Shown here one piece after another: positions 56,110 through 64,000 of a DNA stretch of 64,000 nucleotides. Position 1 is the stretch's first letter, and each line of letters opens with the position of its first letter. Under the pieces are notes generated by a model that had not been told where the DNA came from, searched no databases, and worked only from the letters and a program-made list of their open reading frames with translations. The translations under genes and the position numbers were made by a program. Origin of the DNA: Hymenobacter jejuensis (GTDB lineage Bacteria; Bacteroidota; Bacteroidia; Cytophagales; Hymenobacteraceae). The stretch spans positions 2,666,001-2,730,000 of the forward strand of contig NZ_CP040896.1 of assembly GCF_006337165.1 (NCBI RefSeq). Direction: 5' to 3'.

Positions 56110-56126
56110 CCCCGCCGCGAGCGGGG
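56110..56126 (-). promoter_or_regulatory. GC-rich hairpin at the 5' end of the metY transcript
   Basis: CCCCGC (56110-56115) pairs with GCGGGG (56121-56126) around a 5-base loop. It lies about 15-30 bases downstream of the predicted transcription start and upstream of the aptamer; a 5' stabilising hairpin is a possible role. Confidence 0.45.
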
Positions 56127-56146
56127 GAGTACCGGGTTGGTAGCTA

Positions 56147-56180
56147 CAAATGTACAACTGGATTTGACATACGCAAATCC
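56147..56180 (-). promoter_or_regulatory. Promoter of the metY leader with overlapping inverted repeat
   Basis: TTTG (complement of 56174-56177), an exact 19-base spacer and TACATTTG (complement of 56147-56154) give a complete Bacteroidetes promoter, starting transcription near 56140. The inverted repeat GGATTTG (56160-56166) and CAAATCC (56174-56180), spaced by 7, covers the -33 box and part of the spacer and could be an operator. Confidence 0.72.
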
Positions 56181-56440
56181 AGGGCAATATTTTTTGCGCG
56201 ACCTAGTCGGCAGTTTATGAGCTACTTAGCTAAAAAAGAACAGAAGCACAGGAAAAATATTTTGCTTAATGACCCGAAAAACGGTTTCAGTAAGCCGCTG
56301 ATTTGGCTTCCTAATCGCTGTTATTCTTCAAGTGTTACTAAGCAATTCTGCGTGGCTTCGTACTTCTTGCCCGAAACCTTTACACACATGGTGTCTTATA
56401 AAGAAGAATCAGTCTAAATAGGTAAAAATCAATAGCTTAT
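56181..56440. other. Spacer upstream of the metY promoter
   Basis: A plus-strand frame is open through 56100-56417 but has no plausible start, no codon character and covers the metY promoter, so I treat the stretch as non-coding. I see nothing else in it. Confidence 0.5.
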
Positions 56441-56444
56441 ATGC

Positions 56445-56478
56445 AAAAAGGCTGCCTCCAGTTGGAGGCAGCCTTTTT
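56445..56478. terminator. Perfect 16-bp stem terminator
   Basis: Arms 56445-56460 and 56463-56478 (A5-GGCTGCCTCCA and its complement) with a 2-base loop. It ends the LysM gene on the minus strand (stop 56505). Confidence 0.88.
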
Positions 56479-56504
56479 GCCTGGTTATGTAAGAGAATAA
56501 GAGC

Positions 56505-56804
56505 TTAGCTCTTAGGCAATGTAAGCACTTGGCCTACCTCGATGTGATCGGGATTGCTGCCGATAATACCTTTGTTGGCTTCGTAGATCTGGTGCCATTT
56601 GGCAGCATCGCCATAATGATTTTTGGCAATTTTCGACAGTGAGTCACCACTTACGACAGTGTACGTGTCGCCTTGCGTAGTAGCAGAGGCAGGTTGGGCG
56701 CTGTTGCCACCAAAGAAATCGGTGTTACCCGCATTCTGGTTGGGCTGATTAGCCGGTTGAGCAGGTTTTTCTTCGCCTTTATTCAGAAAATCAAACAGTC
56801 CCAT
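56505..56804 (-). CDS. Small LysM-domain protein
   Basis: A 99-residue protein without a signal peptide. A short Gln/Asn/Pro-rich linker (about 12-45) leads to one LysM domain (about 47-97; TYTVVSGDSLSKIAKNHYGDAAKWHQIYEANKGII, IEVGQVLTLP). The extended form with DAAKWHQIYEANK resembles YgaU/LysM proteins, which in E. coli bind potassium and are cytoplasmic. Function here is unknown. It is followed by a strong terminator, so it is monocistronic. Confidence 0.88.
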   Translation of the reverse strand: MGLFDFLNKGEEKPAQPANQPNQNAGNTDFFGGNSAQPASATTQGDTYTVVSGDSLSKIAKNHYGDAAKWHQIYEANKGIIGSNPDHIEVGQVLTLPKS

Positions 56805-57049
56805 AGTGTGTAAAGCTTTAGATTAGAGAGGAGAGAAAAACTTGGGCAGTGGGCAAGTGCACCATTGCCACGACATCAGGGGAGCTTACGCGTTTAGGAT
56901 GAATAAGTTGTAGTTCCGGAAGCTCAAGAGTTGGGTGCTAACTCTTTTGGCGCGGCTGCCGTAAGAAGCGCTGTGTTTGATGCCGTGAGCTCCACCCAGC
57001 GGGCATCAACTAGCATATTGCTCACCTTCCTAACCCTTACAACGAACCC

Positions 57050-57463
57050 ATGAAAACCTCCCTTTCTCCCTTCCGGTATTTGGCCAGCTTGCTGGTGTTG
57101 GTGGCTTTGCTGACCGCAAGCTGTAGCCAGGAAAATAAAGTTGGCGAAACCAACCTGCTTTACGGTACCGATAGCAAAGTCTGGAAAACCGATAAAGAAA
57201 CCTCTGCCACCGGCGATAAAGTAGCGCAAACCAGCGCCGACAAGAAAACCGAGCTCCGCTTCTATGCCAACGGCAACTTCAACATGTCGTCGCCCACCCA
57301 AACAATGCAGGGTACTTACACCTTCGATCAAGCTGCTAAAAAGATCACGTTGACGCCTGCGGGTGGCCCCAATTCCCTGAGCTTTGACGTAGTTAATCTG
57401 ACCAAAAATGAGATTACTCTCAAAGCCCCAGATGGCTCGCAGATGATGCTGGAAGCTGACTAA
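57050..57463 (+). CDS. Small lipocalin-like lipoprotein
   Basis: A 137-residue protein with a lipoprotein signal (LVALLTASC, cysteine 25). The mature part is beta-rich with the order W..., ELRFYANGNFNM, TMQGTYTFDQAAKKITLTP, FDVVNLTKNEITLK, which is the layout of the lipocalin-like (DUF4923/lipocalin_4-type) domains frequent in Bacteroidetes. No ligand can be inferred. A 26-bp perfect terminator follows 20 bases after the stop. Confidence 0.82.
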   Translation: MKTSLSPFRYLASLLVLVALLTASCSQENKVGETNLLYGTDSKVWKTDKETSATGDKVAQTSADKKTELRFYANGNFNMSSPTQTMQGTYTFDQAAKKITLTPAGGPNSLSFDVVNLTKNEITLKAPDGSQMMLEAD

Positions 57464-57484
57464 CAGCATTGAAAATACAATTTC

Positions 57485-57539
57485 TAGCCATTAAAAAAAG
57501 CCCTTCTGCATAGTGCAGAAGGGCTTTTTTTAATGGCTA
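57485..57539. terminator. Perfect 26-bp inverted repeat, bidirectional terminator
   Basis: Arms 57485-57510 and 57514-57539 are exact complements around a 3-base loop; the inner part is GCCCTTCTGCA with seven A/T outside. It separates convergent genes (stops at 57463 and 57591). Confidence 0.9.
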
Positions 57540-57555
57540 AGTGCTCTGAAAGGTG

Positions 57556-57578
57556 ATTTGTAACTTATTTATAGTCAA
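57556..57578 (-). repeat. AT-rich post-stop motif behind the YbhN-like gene
   Basis: On the minus strand TTGACTATAAATAAGTTACA lies 12 bases after the stop (complement of 57591-57593) and matches the element behind sprA. Confidence 0.45.
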
Positions 57579-57590
57579 AATAATTGTGAA

Positions 57591-58655
57591 TTAGGGTGCT
57601 GGTTGCTTGACGAACACCCGTGAAATCCAGCGGGGCAGGAATATGGCCCCGAGCACGAGGTACATGTAATACGTCACGATGCGGTACAGGAGCACGATAA
57701 AGTTGGTCATCGTGGGCGTACCGATGAATTTGCCGAAGAACGTCGGGAAAGCCCCTTCGGCAATGCCCGCCCCGCCCGGTGTAATGGCGATCAACAGAAT
57801 AACTTTGTAAGTAAGGTTGCGGCCAAAAATGAGCGCGAACTCGTTGGCGTTGACATTGACGAAAGCCGCGATGATACAGCCGATTACGGCATAGCGAGCC
57901 GTCCAGACAAAGGCTGTGGAGAGCGCCGCTCGAAGCCAGTAGCCCGCACCGTTGCCGCGGAGCTGCGCCGAAGCCCATACCATCTCGTTGCCGTGCTGGT
58001 ACGCTTTGGCCCGCCAGCGCCGCAGCCCCCGAATTGAAAAGAAACGGACCAAGAAGCGCTTGACAGACAAGGGATTAATAAAAATCGCATAGAGCATCAG
58101 GCCGGCGTACAGCGTGACCGAAACGTAGCTCACCACAAACGCTACCCGCAACGTAGCCACCAACCCGCCTTGCAGTGCCTCGTGCGGATATAAGGCGTCG
58201 CCGGCTACCCACACCACCAGCGGTACCATGATGACATAATACAAATTGTCGAGCATGGCCGTTGCCATCACGTACGCCAATGATTTGCCGAGCGTAATGC
58301 CTTCTTTATTAAGCAGAAAGGGTGCTATGGCCGTGCCACCCACTGCCGAAGGCAGCACGCAGGACGCAAATTCCCAAATCATGATTACGTCCAAGCTAGC
58401 CCGCCAGCTCAGGGCCCGCTCTGACATGTGCCGGATCCGGTAGACATAGCCTAAGTCGCGGGCTAGCAGCACCACCAGCATAATGGCCAGCCAGTGCAAT
58501 TTCGCATTGGCCAGCGGTGCCAGATCGCCGGGTTTATAACTGCGCCAAAACATAAAGCCCACCACGCTCAGGCCAATCAGGACGGGCAGCACGATGCGCG
58601 AAGGCCGGAGCTTATCGAGCAGCTGCTGTTCTTGACTGTTCTGCGTGAGCGGCAT
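57591..58655 (-). CDS. YbhN/lysylphosphatidylglycerol synthase transmembrane-region family protein
   Basis: The 354-residue protein has about eight membrane helices. Family hallmarks are the stretches WEFASCVLPSAVGGTAIAPFLLNKEGI and ITPGGAGIAEGAFPTFFG, the paired PSAVGG/PGGAG loops of this family. These proteins are the flippase-like half of MprF or stand-alone membrane proteins; no catalytic synthase domain is fused here. It is likely involved in lipid or lipid-linked sugar transfer, but the substrate is unknown. It is convergent with the small lipoprotein and divergent from dxs. Confidence 0.88.
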   Translation of the reverse strand: MPLTQNSQEQQLLDKLRPSRIVLPVLIGLSVVGFMFWRSYKPGDLAPLANAKLHWLAIMLVVLLARDLGYVYRIRHMSERALSWRASLDVIMIWEFASCVLPSAVGGTAIAPFLLNKEGITLGKSLAYVMATAMLDNLYYVIMVPLVVWVAGDALYPHEALQGGLVATLRVAFVVSYVSVTLYAGLMLYAIFINPLSVKRFLVRFFSIRGLRRWRAKAYQHGNEMVWASAQLRGNGAGYWLRAALSTAFVWTARYAVIGCIIAAFVNVNANEFALIFGRNLTYKVILLIAITPGGAGIAEGAFPTFFGKFIGTPTMTNFIVLLYRIVTYYMYLVLGAIFLPRWISRVFVKQPAP

Positions 58656-58856
58656 AGGCGAGGGGGTGAGGCGGAGCGTAAAAGTAGAGAATCTTGGGTG
58701 GCGGCGCTGTTAAATCCAGATTAAGAGGCCCTAACGATATGGCGATGGCAACAACCGGTAGCTTGGAAAAATCGTAACTTTGTCTGTTGTACGTAGCAGA
58801 ATACTCAGGTTACAGCCTAACCTTTTAAAGCACGTGCCTGTTGCCTTGCTGAATTC

Positions 58857-58864
58857 TACTTTTG
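58857..58864 (+). promoter_or_regulatory. -7 box for dxs
   Basis: TACTTTTG lies 11 bases before the dxs ATG (58876), implying a nearly leaderless transcript. A second TAACTTTG (58775-58782) is a possible alternative about 94 bases upstream. Confidence 0.38.
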
Positions 58865-58875
58865 CCTTATAGAAT

Positions 58876-60816
58876 ATGATTGTCGAACCTGGTGAATTGC
58901 TGGCGGCTATAAACTCGCCCAACGACCTAAAAAAGCTCAGCCAAGATCAGCTGGTACAACTCAGCCAGGAGCTCCGGCAGTTCATTATCGACTCGGTTTC
59001 GATTTACGGAGGCCACTTTGGGGCCTCACTAGGGGTAGTAGAACTAACGGTGGCGCTGCACTACGTTTTCAACACTCCTGACGACCAGCTGGTGTGGGAT
59101 GTAGGCCACCAGGCTTACGGCCACAAAATCCTGACCGGACGCCGCGACCAGTTCCCCACCAACCGTCGCTATGGCGGCATGTCGGGCTTTCCGAAGCGCA
59201 AAGAGAGTGAGTATGATGCCTTCGGCGTAGGCCACAGCAGCACTAGCATAGGCGCGGCTCTGGGTATGGCTGTTGCCTCTGATTACAAGAAAGAGTTTGA
59301 CCGTCAGCACATTGCCGTAATCGGCGACGGTGCCATGACGGCCGGAATGGCTTTTGAGGCGCTCAACCACGCCGGCGTAACCAATACCAATCTGCTGGTT
59401 ATCCTCAACGATAACTGCATGAGCATCGACCCCAATGTGGGGGCGCTCAAAGAATATCTAACCGATATTACTACGTCGCGCACCTACAACAAAGTGCGCG
59501 ACGAGCTCTGGAATGTGCTGGGCAAGCTGAGCAAATTCGGCCCCAACCCCCAGCAGATTGCCCGCAAGGTAGAGCAAGCTATGAAAGCTACTTTGTTGAA
59601 ACAGAGTAACTTATTTGAAGCCCTGAAATTCCGCTATTTCGGTCCGGTCGATGGGCACGACGTCGACCATTTGGTTACGATTCTGCGCGATCTCAAGAGC
59701 ATTCCGGGCCCCAAGCTGCTGCACTGCGTTACGGTGAAAGGCAAAGGCTACGCCTTGGCCGAAAAAGACCAGACGCTGTGGCACGCGCCGGGCTTATTCG
59801 ACAAAATCACGGGCGAGATTTACAAGAAAGTCCCGGACAAGCCCCAACCGCCCAAGTATCAGGATGTATTCGGGCATACGCTGGTAGAGTTGGCTGAGCA
59901 AAACGACAAGATCATGGGCGTGACGCCGGCGATGCCTTCGGGCTCGTCGCTGAACATCATGATGAAAGCCATGCCCGACCGCGCCTTCGACGTGGGCATT
60001 GCTGAGCAACACGCTGTTACCTTTTCGGCGGGCTTGGCCACGCAGGGGTTGGTGCCGTTCTGCAACATCTATTCATCGTTCATGCAACGGGCTTATGATC
60101 AGGTAGTTCACGATGTGGCGTTGCAAAATCTGCACGTCGTATTCTGCCTCGACCGGGCCGGTTTTGCCGGCGCCGACGGCCCTACGCACCACGGCTGCTA
60201 CGATATTGCCTATATGCGCTGCATCCCGAACATGGTGGTTTCGGCCCCGATGAACGAGGAGGAGCTGCGCAACCTGATGTATACCGCCACGCTGCCCGAA
60301 AACGCCGGCCCCTTCAGCATCCGTTACCCGCGCGGCGAAGGTGTGATGCCGGAGTGGCGTAAGCCTCTCAAGAAACTTACCATCGGTACCGGCCGCGTAG
60401 TGCGCGATGGAGAAGGCGTGGCCATTCTGAGTATTGGGCACATTGGCAACTATGCGCAAAAGGCTGCTAATCAATTGGTTGCAGAAGGGCTAAACCCTGG
60501 CCACTACGACATGCGCTTCTGCAAACCGTTGGACGAGGAAATGCTCCATAATGTGCTGCGGCAGTACAAAGCCATCATAACCGTAGAAGACGGTTGCCTG
60601 CAAGGCGGCTTTGGCGCGGCCGTGCTGGAGTTTATGGCCGATCATGGGTACTCGCTGCCCGTGAAGCGCCTCGGCATCCCCGACCGCGTAGTAGAACACG
60701 GCTCTCAGGATGAGCTTTATAAGGAATGCGGCTTCGACGCGAATGGCATTGCTGAGGCAGTTCGCTCCTTAACTGCCAAAGCCACAGTGGCTTCAGTAGT
60801 AGAAGTGACTTTGTAG
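58876..60816 (+). CDS. dxs: 1-deoxy-D-xylulose-5-phosphate synthase
   Basis: The 646-residue enzyme shows all DXS landmarks: VGHQAYGHKILTGRRD and SGFPKRKESEYDAFGVGHSSTSIGAALGMA near the N terminus, the thiamine-diphosphate motif GDGAMTAGMAFEALNHAG...NDNCMSIDPNVG (about 155-195), the transketolase pyrimidine region AEQHAVTFSAGLATQG with the catalytic Glu (about 380), and the C-terminal transketolase domain. It condenses pyruvate and glyceraldehyde-3-phosphate, the first step of the MEP isoprenoid pathway. It is monocistronic, followed by a hairpin. Confidence 0.97.
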   Translation: MIVEPGELLAAINSPNDLKKLSQDQLVQLSQELRQFIIDSVSIYGGHFGASLGVVELTVALHYVFNTPDDQLVWDVGHQAYGHKILTGRRDQFPTNRRYGGMSGFPKRKESEYDAFGVGHSSTSIGAALGMAVASDYKKEFDRQHIAVIGDGAMTAGMAFEALNHAGVTNTNLLVILNDNCMSIDPNVGALKEYLTDITTSRTYNKVRDELWNVLGKLSKFGPNPQQIARKVEQAMKATLLKQSNLFEALKFRYFGPVDGHDVDHLVTILRDLKSIPGPKLLHCVTVKGKGYALAEKDQTLWHAPGLFDKITGEIYKKVPDKPQPPKYQDVFGHTLVELAEQNDKIMGVTPAMPSGSSLNIMMKAMPDRAFDVGIAEQHAVTFSAGLATQGLVPFCNIYSSFMQRAYDQVVHDVALQNLHVVFCLDRAGFAGADGPTHHGCYDIAYMRCIPNMVVSAPMNEEELRNLMYTATLPENAGPFSIRYPRGEGVMPEWRKPLKKLTIGTGRVVRDGEGVAILSIGHIGNYAQKAANQLVAEGLNPGHYDMRFCKPLDEEMLHNVLRQYKAIITVEDGCLQGGFGAAVLEFMADHGYSLPVKRLGIPDRVVEHGSQDELYKECGFDANGIAEAVRSLTAKATVASVVEVTL

Positions 60817-60846
60817 AACTACAATCCTTTCATCCAAAATTATTGT

Positions 60847-60878
60847 GAAGCCGAAGTAGCTACTGCTGCTTCGGCTTC
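60847..60878 (+). terminator. Hairpin after dxs
   Basis: GAAGCCGAAG (60847-60856) pairs with CTTCGGCTTC (60869-60878). No T tract follows on the plus strand, so termination is uncertain. Confidence 0.45.
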
Positions 60879-60989
60879 GCTGCGTTTGCGAATTACTTGC
60901 AAGACGCTGGATCATAAGCCAAAAAATTGGCTTGAGTTATCGGGAGAAAGTACAAGTAAAGCGATCACCATTCGCCATATATCCATCAT

Positions 60990-61745
60990 ATGCCTCAACA
61001 CCTCGCACTCGTTTTCCTGCACGGCTTTGCCGAAAGCCGCGAAGTCTGGGCGGAATTCGTTCAAGGCTTCCCCAAACAATACAAGCTGCTCCTATTTGAC
61101 TTGTTAGGATTTGGTGATAACTATTTCAGCAACAACGATTTGTCAATGGAGGCGCAGGCAGAATATGTCGCCGAGCAACTTCACATAGCCGGCGTAGAAA
61201 AAGCCGTACTCATTGGGCACTCGATGGGCGGCTACGTGGCCTTGGCGTTTGCGGAAAAGTATCCGGCGCAGGTCGCGGGTCTCTGCCTATTCCATTCCTC
61301 TGCCCAAGCCGATACCGGCGAAAAGAAGGCCAACCGCGATAAAAACATCCATTTCGTTGAGCGCCACGGCGTCGAAAAGTTTATGGGTTCCTTTATCCGC
61401 CCGCTACTGGCCCCTGCCAACCGCGATCGGCTAGCCCATCGCGTTGCTTTCCTGGAAGATATCGCCAAGTCGGTGTCGAAGGAAACCATCGTCAACGGTA
61501 CGCGCGCCATGCGCGACCGCCCCGATCGCATGCATGTGTTGCGTGAGGCGACGTTTCCGGTGCTGTTTATCGTGGGCAAAGAAGATGTAGCCGTATCGCT
61601 GGAAGCCTCGCTAGCGCAAGTCGCGCTGCCGCCTATTAGCACAGCCTTATTTCTGGCTGATGTAGGCCACATGGGGTACTTTGAGCAGCCAGATGAAACG
61701 CGGCGCGCTGTGCTGGAGCTAGCGAAAGCCAGTTGGGGTCTCTAA
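60990..61745 (+). CDS. Alpha/beta-hydrolase fold protein
   Basis: A 251-residue protein with the oxyanion motif FLHGFAES, the nucleophile elbow IGHSMGGYVAL (Ser78), and the histidine in LADVGHMGYFEQPDE (about 225). The acid is probably in VGKEDVAVS. The cap region (about 110-175) is short. This is a soluble esterase or hydrolase without signal peptide; the substrate cannot be named. It follows dxs by 173 bases. Confidence 0.88.
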   Translation: MPQHLALVFLHGFAESREVWAEFVQGFPKQYKLLLFDLLGFGDNYFSNNDLSMEAQAEYVAEQLHIAGVEKAVLIGHSMGGYVALAFAEKYPAQVAGLCLFHSSAQADTGEKKANRDKNIHFVERHGVEKFMGSFIRPLLAPANRDRLAHRVAFLEDIAKSVSKETIVNGTRAMRDRPDRMHVLREATFPVLFIVGKEDVAVSLEASLAQVALPPISTALFLADVGHMGYFEQPDETRRAVLELAKASWGL

Positions 61746-62055
61746 TTCTTAACAACCCTTATGGGTCTGATTTTAGGGCGGCTTATGATGTAAGCAGCAA
61801 TCAAAAAATTTGTATTATATAAATAATTGACTAAACGTTAATAATAAGGCAAAAAGTATTTTTTAGTGGATAAAATTTGCTTAAAATGGTGAAATAGAAG
61901 ATGTTGATTGGAATGTATTTCAAACCTGTAAATTTGATTATTGTATAAAATAAAGTTGTTCGCACCGTACAAAAATCAGCATATGAAAAACCTTCCAAAC
62001 CATCGGGCAGCGCCCCGGTGCTGGCACAACGTCCAATCGCACTAACTACTAGTTC
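61746..62055. other. AT-rich spacer before the truncated T9SS gene
   Basis: The stretch 61790-61980 is strongly AT-rich, with ATAATTGACTAAACGTTAAT. I see no intact gene. A possible short frame at 61983 (MKNLPNHRAAP...) ends at a stop after 20 codons and may be scrambled remnant sequence. Confidence 0.5.
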
Positions 62056-62433
62056 TCGGATCTGTGCCTGACGGAAACCGTTGCCAACACTGTGTATTAT
62101 CGTCTGCGTCAAGTAGATGCCTCAGGTGAAGCAGCATACTCTCCGGTGCGTACAGTACAGGTGCCGGCGGTAGCGCGAGCTTTCAAAGCGGATGTTTTCC
62201 CCAACCCTTACCAAGACGTCGTAACCGTGCGATTTACCCCCGCCGGTACCGGGGCAGTTACACTAACTGCGCACGATATGTTGGGTCATATTCTGTTTAC
62301 CAAAACCATAGCAGTAGGCGAAGGCACGCAGGATATTCCATTGCCGCAAGCTACAGTGTTGCAGGCAGGCGTGTACTACCTAACAGTACAGCAAGGCAAT
62401 CAGCAGCAAGTGCTGAAAATGAGCCACCAATAA
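62056..62433 (+). pseudogene. 5'-truncated remnant of a T9SS type A sorting-domain protein
   Basis: The frame is open from just after a TAG (about 62049-62051) to the stop at 62433. It reads TVANTVYYRLRQVDASGEAAYSPVRTVQV, then the sorting domain PNPYQDVVTVRFTPAGTGAVTLTAHDMLG...VYYLTVQQGNQQQVLKM. In full-length proteins this block is the last 100-130 residues after a large catalytic or adhesive region and needs an N-terminal signal peptide. Neither is present, and a stop lies directly upstream, so this is probably the end of a decayed gene. A terminator follows, as would be expected for the original gene. Confidence 0.75.
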
Positions 62434-62451
62434 GAGTTAAGCCTCGCGCCC

Positions 62452-62493
62452 ACTAAAAAGGCCAGAACCGTAAATGGTTCTGGCCTTTTTAGT
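62452..62493. terminator. Perfect 18-bp stem bidirectional terminator
   Basis: Arms 62452-62469 and 62476-62493 (ACT-A5-GGCCAGAACC and its complement) with a 6-base loop. It separates the T9SS remnant from asd (stop 62532). Confidence 0.88.
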
Positions 62494-62531
62494 AGCTTAT
62501 AAGGTAAAGCGGAGTAAGCAGGTAGAAGGTA

Positions 62532-63548
62532 TTAGCTTACCGCTACTGCTTCTTTCAGCAATCCAAGCTTAATCATATGCTCCGCGATCTGTACGGCGTT
62601 GGTTGCAGCGCCTTTGCGCAGGTTATCGGCTACCACCCACATATTCAGCGTGTTGGCTTGCGATTCATCGCGGCGAAGACGGCCAACCAGCACGGCATCT
62701 TTGCCGTGGGCATCTTTGGGCATCGGGTACTGGTTGTTGGCCACGTCGTCGACAACTTCTACGCCATCGGTTTCGCGTAGCAGCCGGTATACGTCTTGTA
62801 GGTCAAAATCACGCTCAAACTCCACGTTTATTGCTTCCGAGTGGCCGCCCATCACGGGAATGCGAACGGCGGTAGCAGTTACTTTAATGGAGTCATCGCC
62901 CATGATTTTCTTGGTTTCCTTCACCATTTTCATCTCCTCCTTGGTGTAGCCATTGTCTTCGAACACGTCGATGTGAGGCAGCACGTTCAGGTCGATGGGG
63001 TGGGGATAGGCTTTCGGCGCAGCATCGGGCGTGCCAGCGCGCTCGGCCATGAGTTGGTCTACCGCTTTTTTGCCGGTACCGGTTACGCTTTGGTAAGTGC
63101 TTACCACAATGCGCTTTATCTTATACGCCTCGTGCAGCTTGTGCACTGCCAAGACCATTTGAATGGTCGAGCAGTTGGGATTAGCAATGATCTTGTCGTC
63201 CGGGGTCAGCTCTTTGGCATTGATCTCGGGCACCACCAGCTTCTTGGTGGGGTCCATGCGCCAAGCCGAGGAGTTGTCGATCACGACGGTGCCAACTTCG
63301 GCAAAGCGGGGCGCTTGCTCCTTCGAGACCGAGCCGCCAGCCGAAAAAATAGCCACGTCGGGCCGGGCGGCAATAGCCGCATCCATGCTCACGACCGGAT
63401 ACTTTTTGTCTTGAAAATCAATGAGTTGTCCTACCGATTTTTCGGAGGCAACGGGCAGAAGCTCTGTGACCGGGAAATTCCGCTCGGCCAGTACCTTCAA
63501 CATTTCGCCCCCGACCAGGCCGGTGGCGCCTACTACAGCTACTTTCAT
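62532..63548 (-). CDS. asd: Aspartate-semialdehyde dehydrogenase
   Basis: The 338-residue protein starts at MKVAVVGATGLVGGEML (complement of 63546-63548), the NADP-binding loop; the upstream in-frame extension is rejected. The catalytic cysteine is C126 in IIANPNCSTIQMVLAV, and the substrate-binding and histidine region (RIPVMGGHSEAINVEF) is present. It reduces aspartyl phosphate to aspartate semialdehyde, the branch point to lysine/diaminopimelate, threonine and methionine. It supplies hom. No SAM riboswitch is visible here. Confidence 0.96.
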   Translation of the reverse strand: MKVAVVGATGLVGGEMLKVLAERNFPVTELLPVASEKSVGQLIDFQDKKYPVVSMDAAIAARPDVAIFSAGGSVSKEQAPRFAEVGTVVIDNSSAWRMDPTKKLVVPEINAKELTPDDKIIANPNCSTIQMVLAVHKLHEAYKIKRIVVSTYQSVTGTGKKAVDQLMAERAGTPDAAPKAYPHPIDLNVLPHIDVFEDNGYTKEEMKMVKETKKIMGDDSIKVTATAVRIPVMGGHSEAINVEFERDFDLQDVYRLLRETDGVEVVDDVANNQYPMPKDAHGKDAVLVGRLRRDESQANTLNMWVVADNLRKGAATNAVQIAEHMIKLGLLKEAVAVS

Positions 63549-63765
63549 GATTGGGGTGAATAAAAGAACAAGCCAACTGGCTCTAATCGTAAATATCGAC
63601 AAAACCTGCTTATTCAGCAGGGAGTGATTTTTGGTGAGCGGGCAGCTTTCTGGCAATAATTATATTTATCTTGCTGCCCCTAAGCCTGCATTCGAGTCAT
63701 TAGCTAGCTTTTACGCTTTAGGAGCAGGAGAATCTATTTTAGTGCTATTATATAAATAATTGATT

Positions 63766-64000
63766 GTGAATAAGTTGTGTATTTGCCTGATCTGGGCAGG
63801 GGTATGCATTTTGTGCTTTCCTGGTTTTGTAAGGGCTCAATTTGTGGAATCCTTTGCCGACGGTGATTTTGCCCAAAATCCTACTTGGACGGGTGATGTA
63901 ACTAGTTTTCAGGTTAATGCGCTGAAGCAGCTACAAAGCAACGGTCCGGCCGTTACCGGCACGACGCTGCAACTGGCGACACCCAGCCAAGTAGCAACGG
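63766..64000 (+). CDS. Partial exported protein, probable large T9SS surface protein (start only)
   Basis: From a GTG start at 63766, 78 codons run to the right edge. A signal peptide (about residues 3-24, ending RAQ) is followed by FVESFADGDFAQNPTWTGDVTSFQVN...LQSNGPAVTGTTLQLATPSQ. This motif begins large Bacteroidetes proteins with lamin-tail and gliding-type C-terminal domains, which are T9SS substrates (family from memory). An in-frame TTG at 63760 is an alternative start. The gene continues outside the window. Confidence 0.7.
   Translation, partial: MNKLCICLIWAGVCILCFPGFVRAQFVESFADGDFAQNPTWTGDVTSFQVNALKQLQSNGPAVTGTTLQLATPSQVAT

Noticed and set aside
56100..56417. Open plus-strand frame of 105 codons upstream of the metY promoter
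   Set aside because: It begins at a TTG, lacks recognisable protein features and overlaps the metY promoter and its inverted repeat on the other strand.

Overview
The window looks like part of a chromosome of an aerobic Bacteroidetes of the Cytophagales, most like Hymenobacter (inference from gene content, not from a search). The signs are a full-length SprA translocon of the type IX secretion system (T9SS), proteins ending in gliding-motility/T9SS sorting domains, and Bacteroidetes-type promoters (TTTG or TTG, about 20 bases, then TAnnTTTG). The conserved neighbourhoods maeB-ruvA-sprA-gcvH and rimP-nusA-infB point the same way. GC content is moderate in genes and low in the spacers. I see no phage, insertion sequence, CRISPR array, rRNA or tRNA.

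Layout. 1-2300: start of a receptor-like outer-membrane gene, yicC and a secreted protein. 2384-15205 (all minus): maeB, ruvA, sprA, gcvH, a VanZ-like gene and an M28 peptidase. 15372-19467 (minus): two tatA paralogues, gatA and an MltD-like transglycosylase, with one-base overlaps or short gaps. 19807-21080: a GAF-LytTR regulator followed by a strongly folded candidate non-coding RNA and two terminators. 21121-28314 (minus): flippase, dut, sugar nucleotidyltransferase, TPR protein, DUF4292 lipoprotein and a degenerate M23 (EnvC-like) protein, apparently one transcription unit. 28421-33400: enoyl-CoA hydratase, mscL and small envelope proteins. 33591-38714 (minus): rimP-nusA-infB. 38843-46301 (minus): two tandem giant T9SS substrates. 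46430-50514 (plus): EEP-family hydrolase, cysS and a glutaminyl-cyclase-like M28 lipoprotein. 50598-56180 (minus): LD-carboxypeptidase, hom, metX and metY with a long regulatory leader. 56505-64000: LysM protein, small lipoprotein, YbhN-like membrane protein, dxs, alpha/beta hydrolase, a truncated T9SS remnant, asd, and the start of another exported protein.

How the genes work together. asd, hom, metX and metY cover the aspartate-to-homocysteine route. metY, which would head a metY-metX-hom unit, has a 540-base leader. It holds a good Bacteroidetes promoter overlapped by an inverted repeat, a SAM-I riboswitch, and then a 13-codon frame reading MRMRMCRCCTCCC whose stop codon lies inside a hairpin. 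I read this as a Met/Cys leader peptide placed behind the riboswitch, giving two or three layers of sulfur control. It is the most interesting object here. Second is the structured RNA candidate at about 20820-20990. A third theme is T9SS export: SprA, its large substrates, a degraded substrate remnant, and a cyclase of the type that caps exported proteins.
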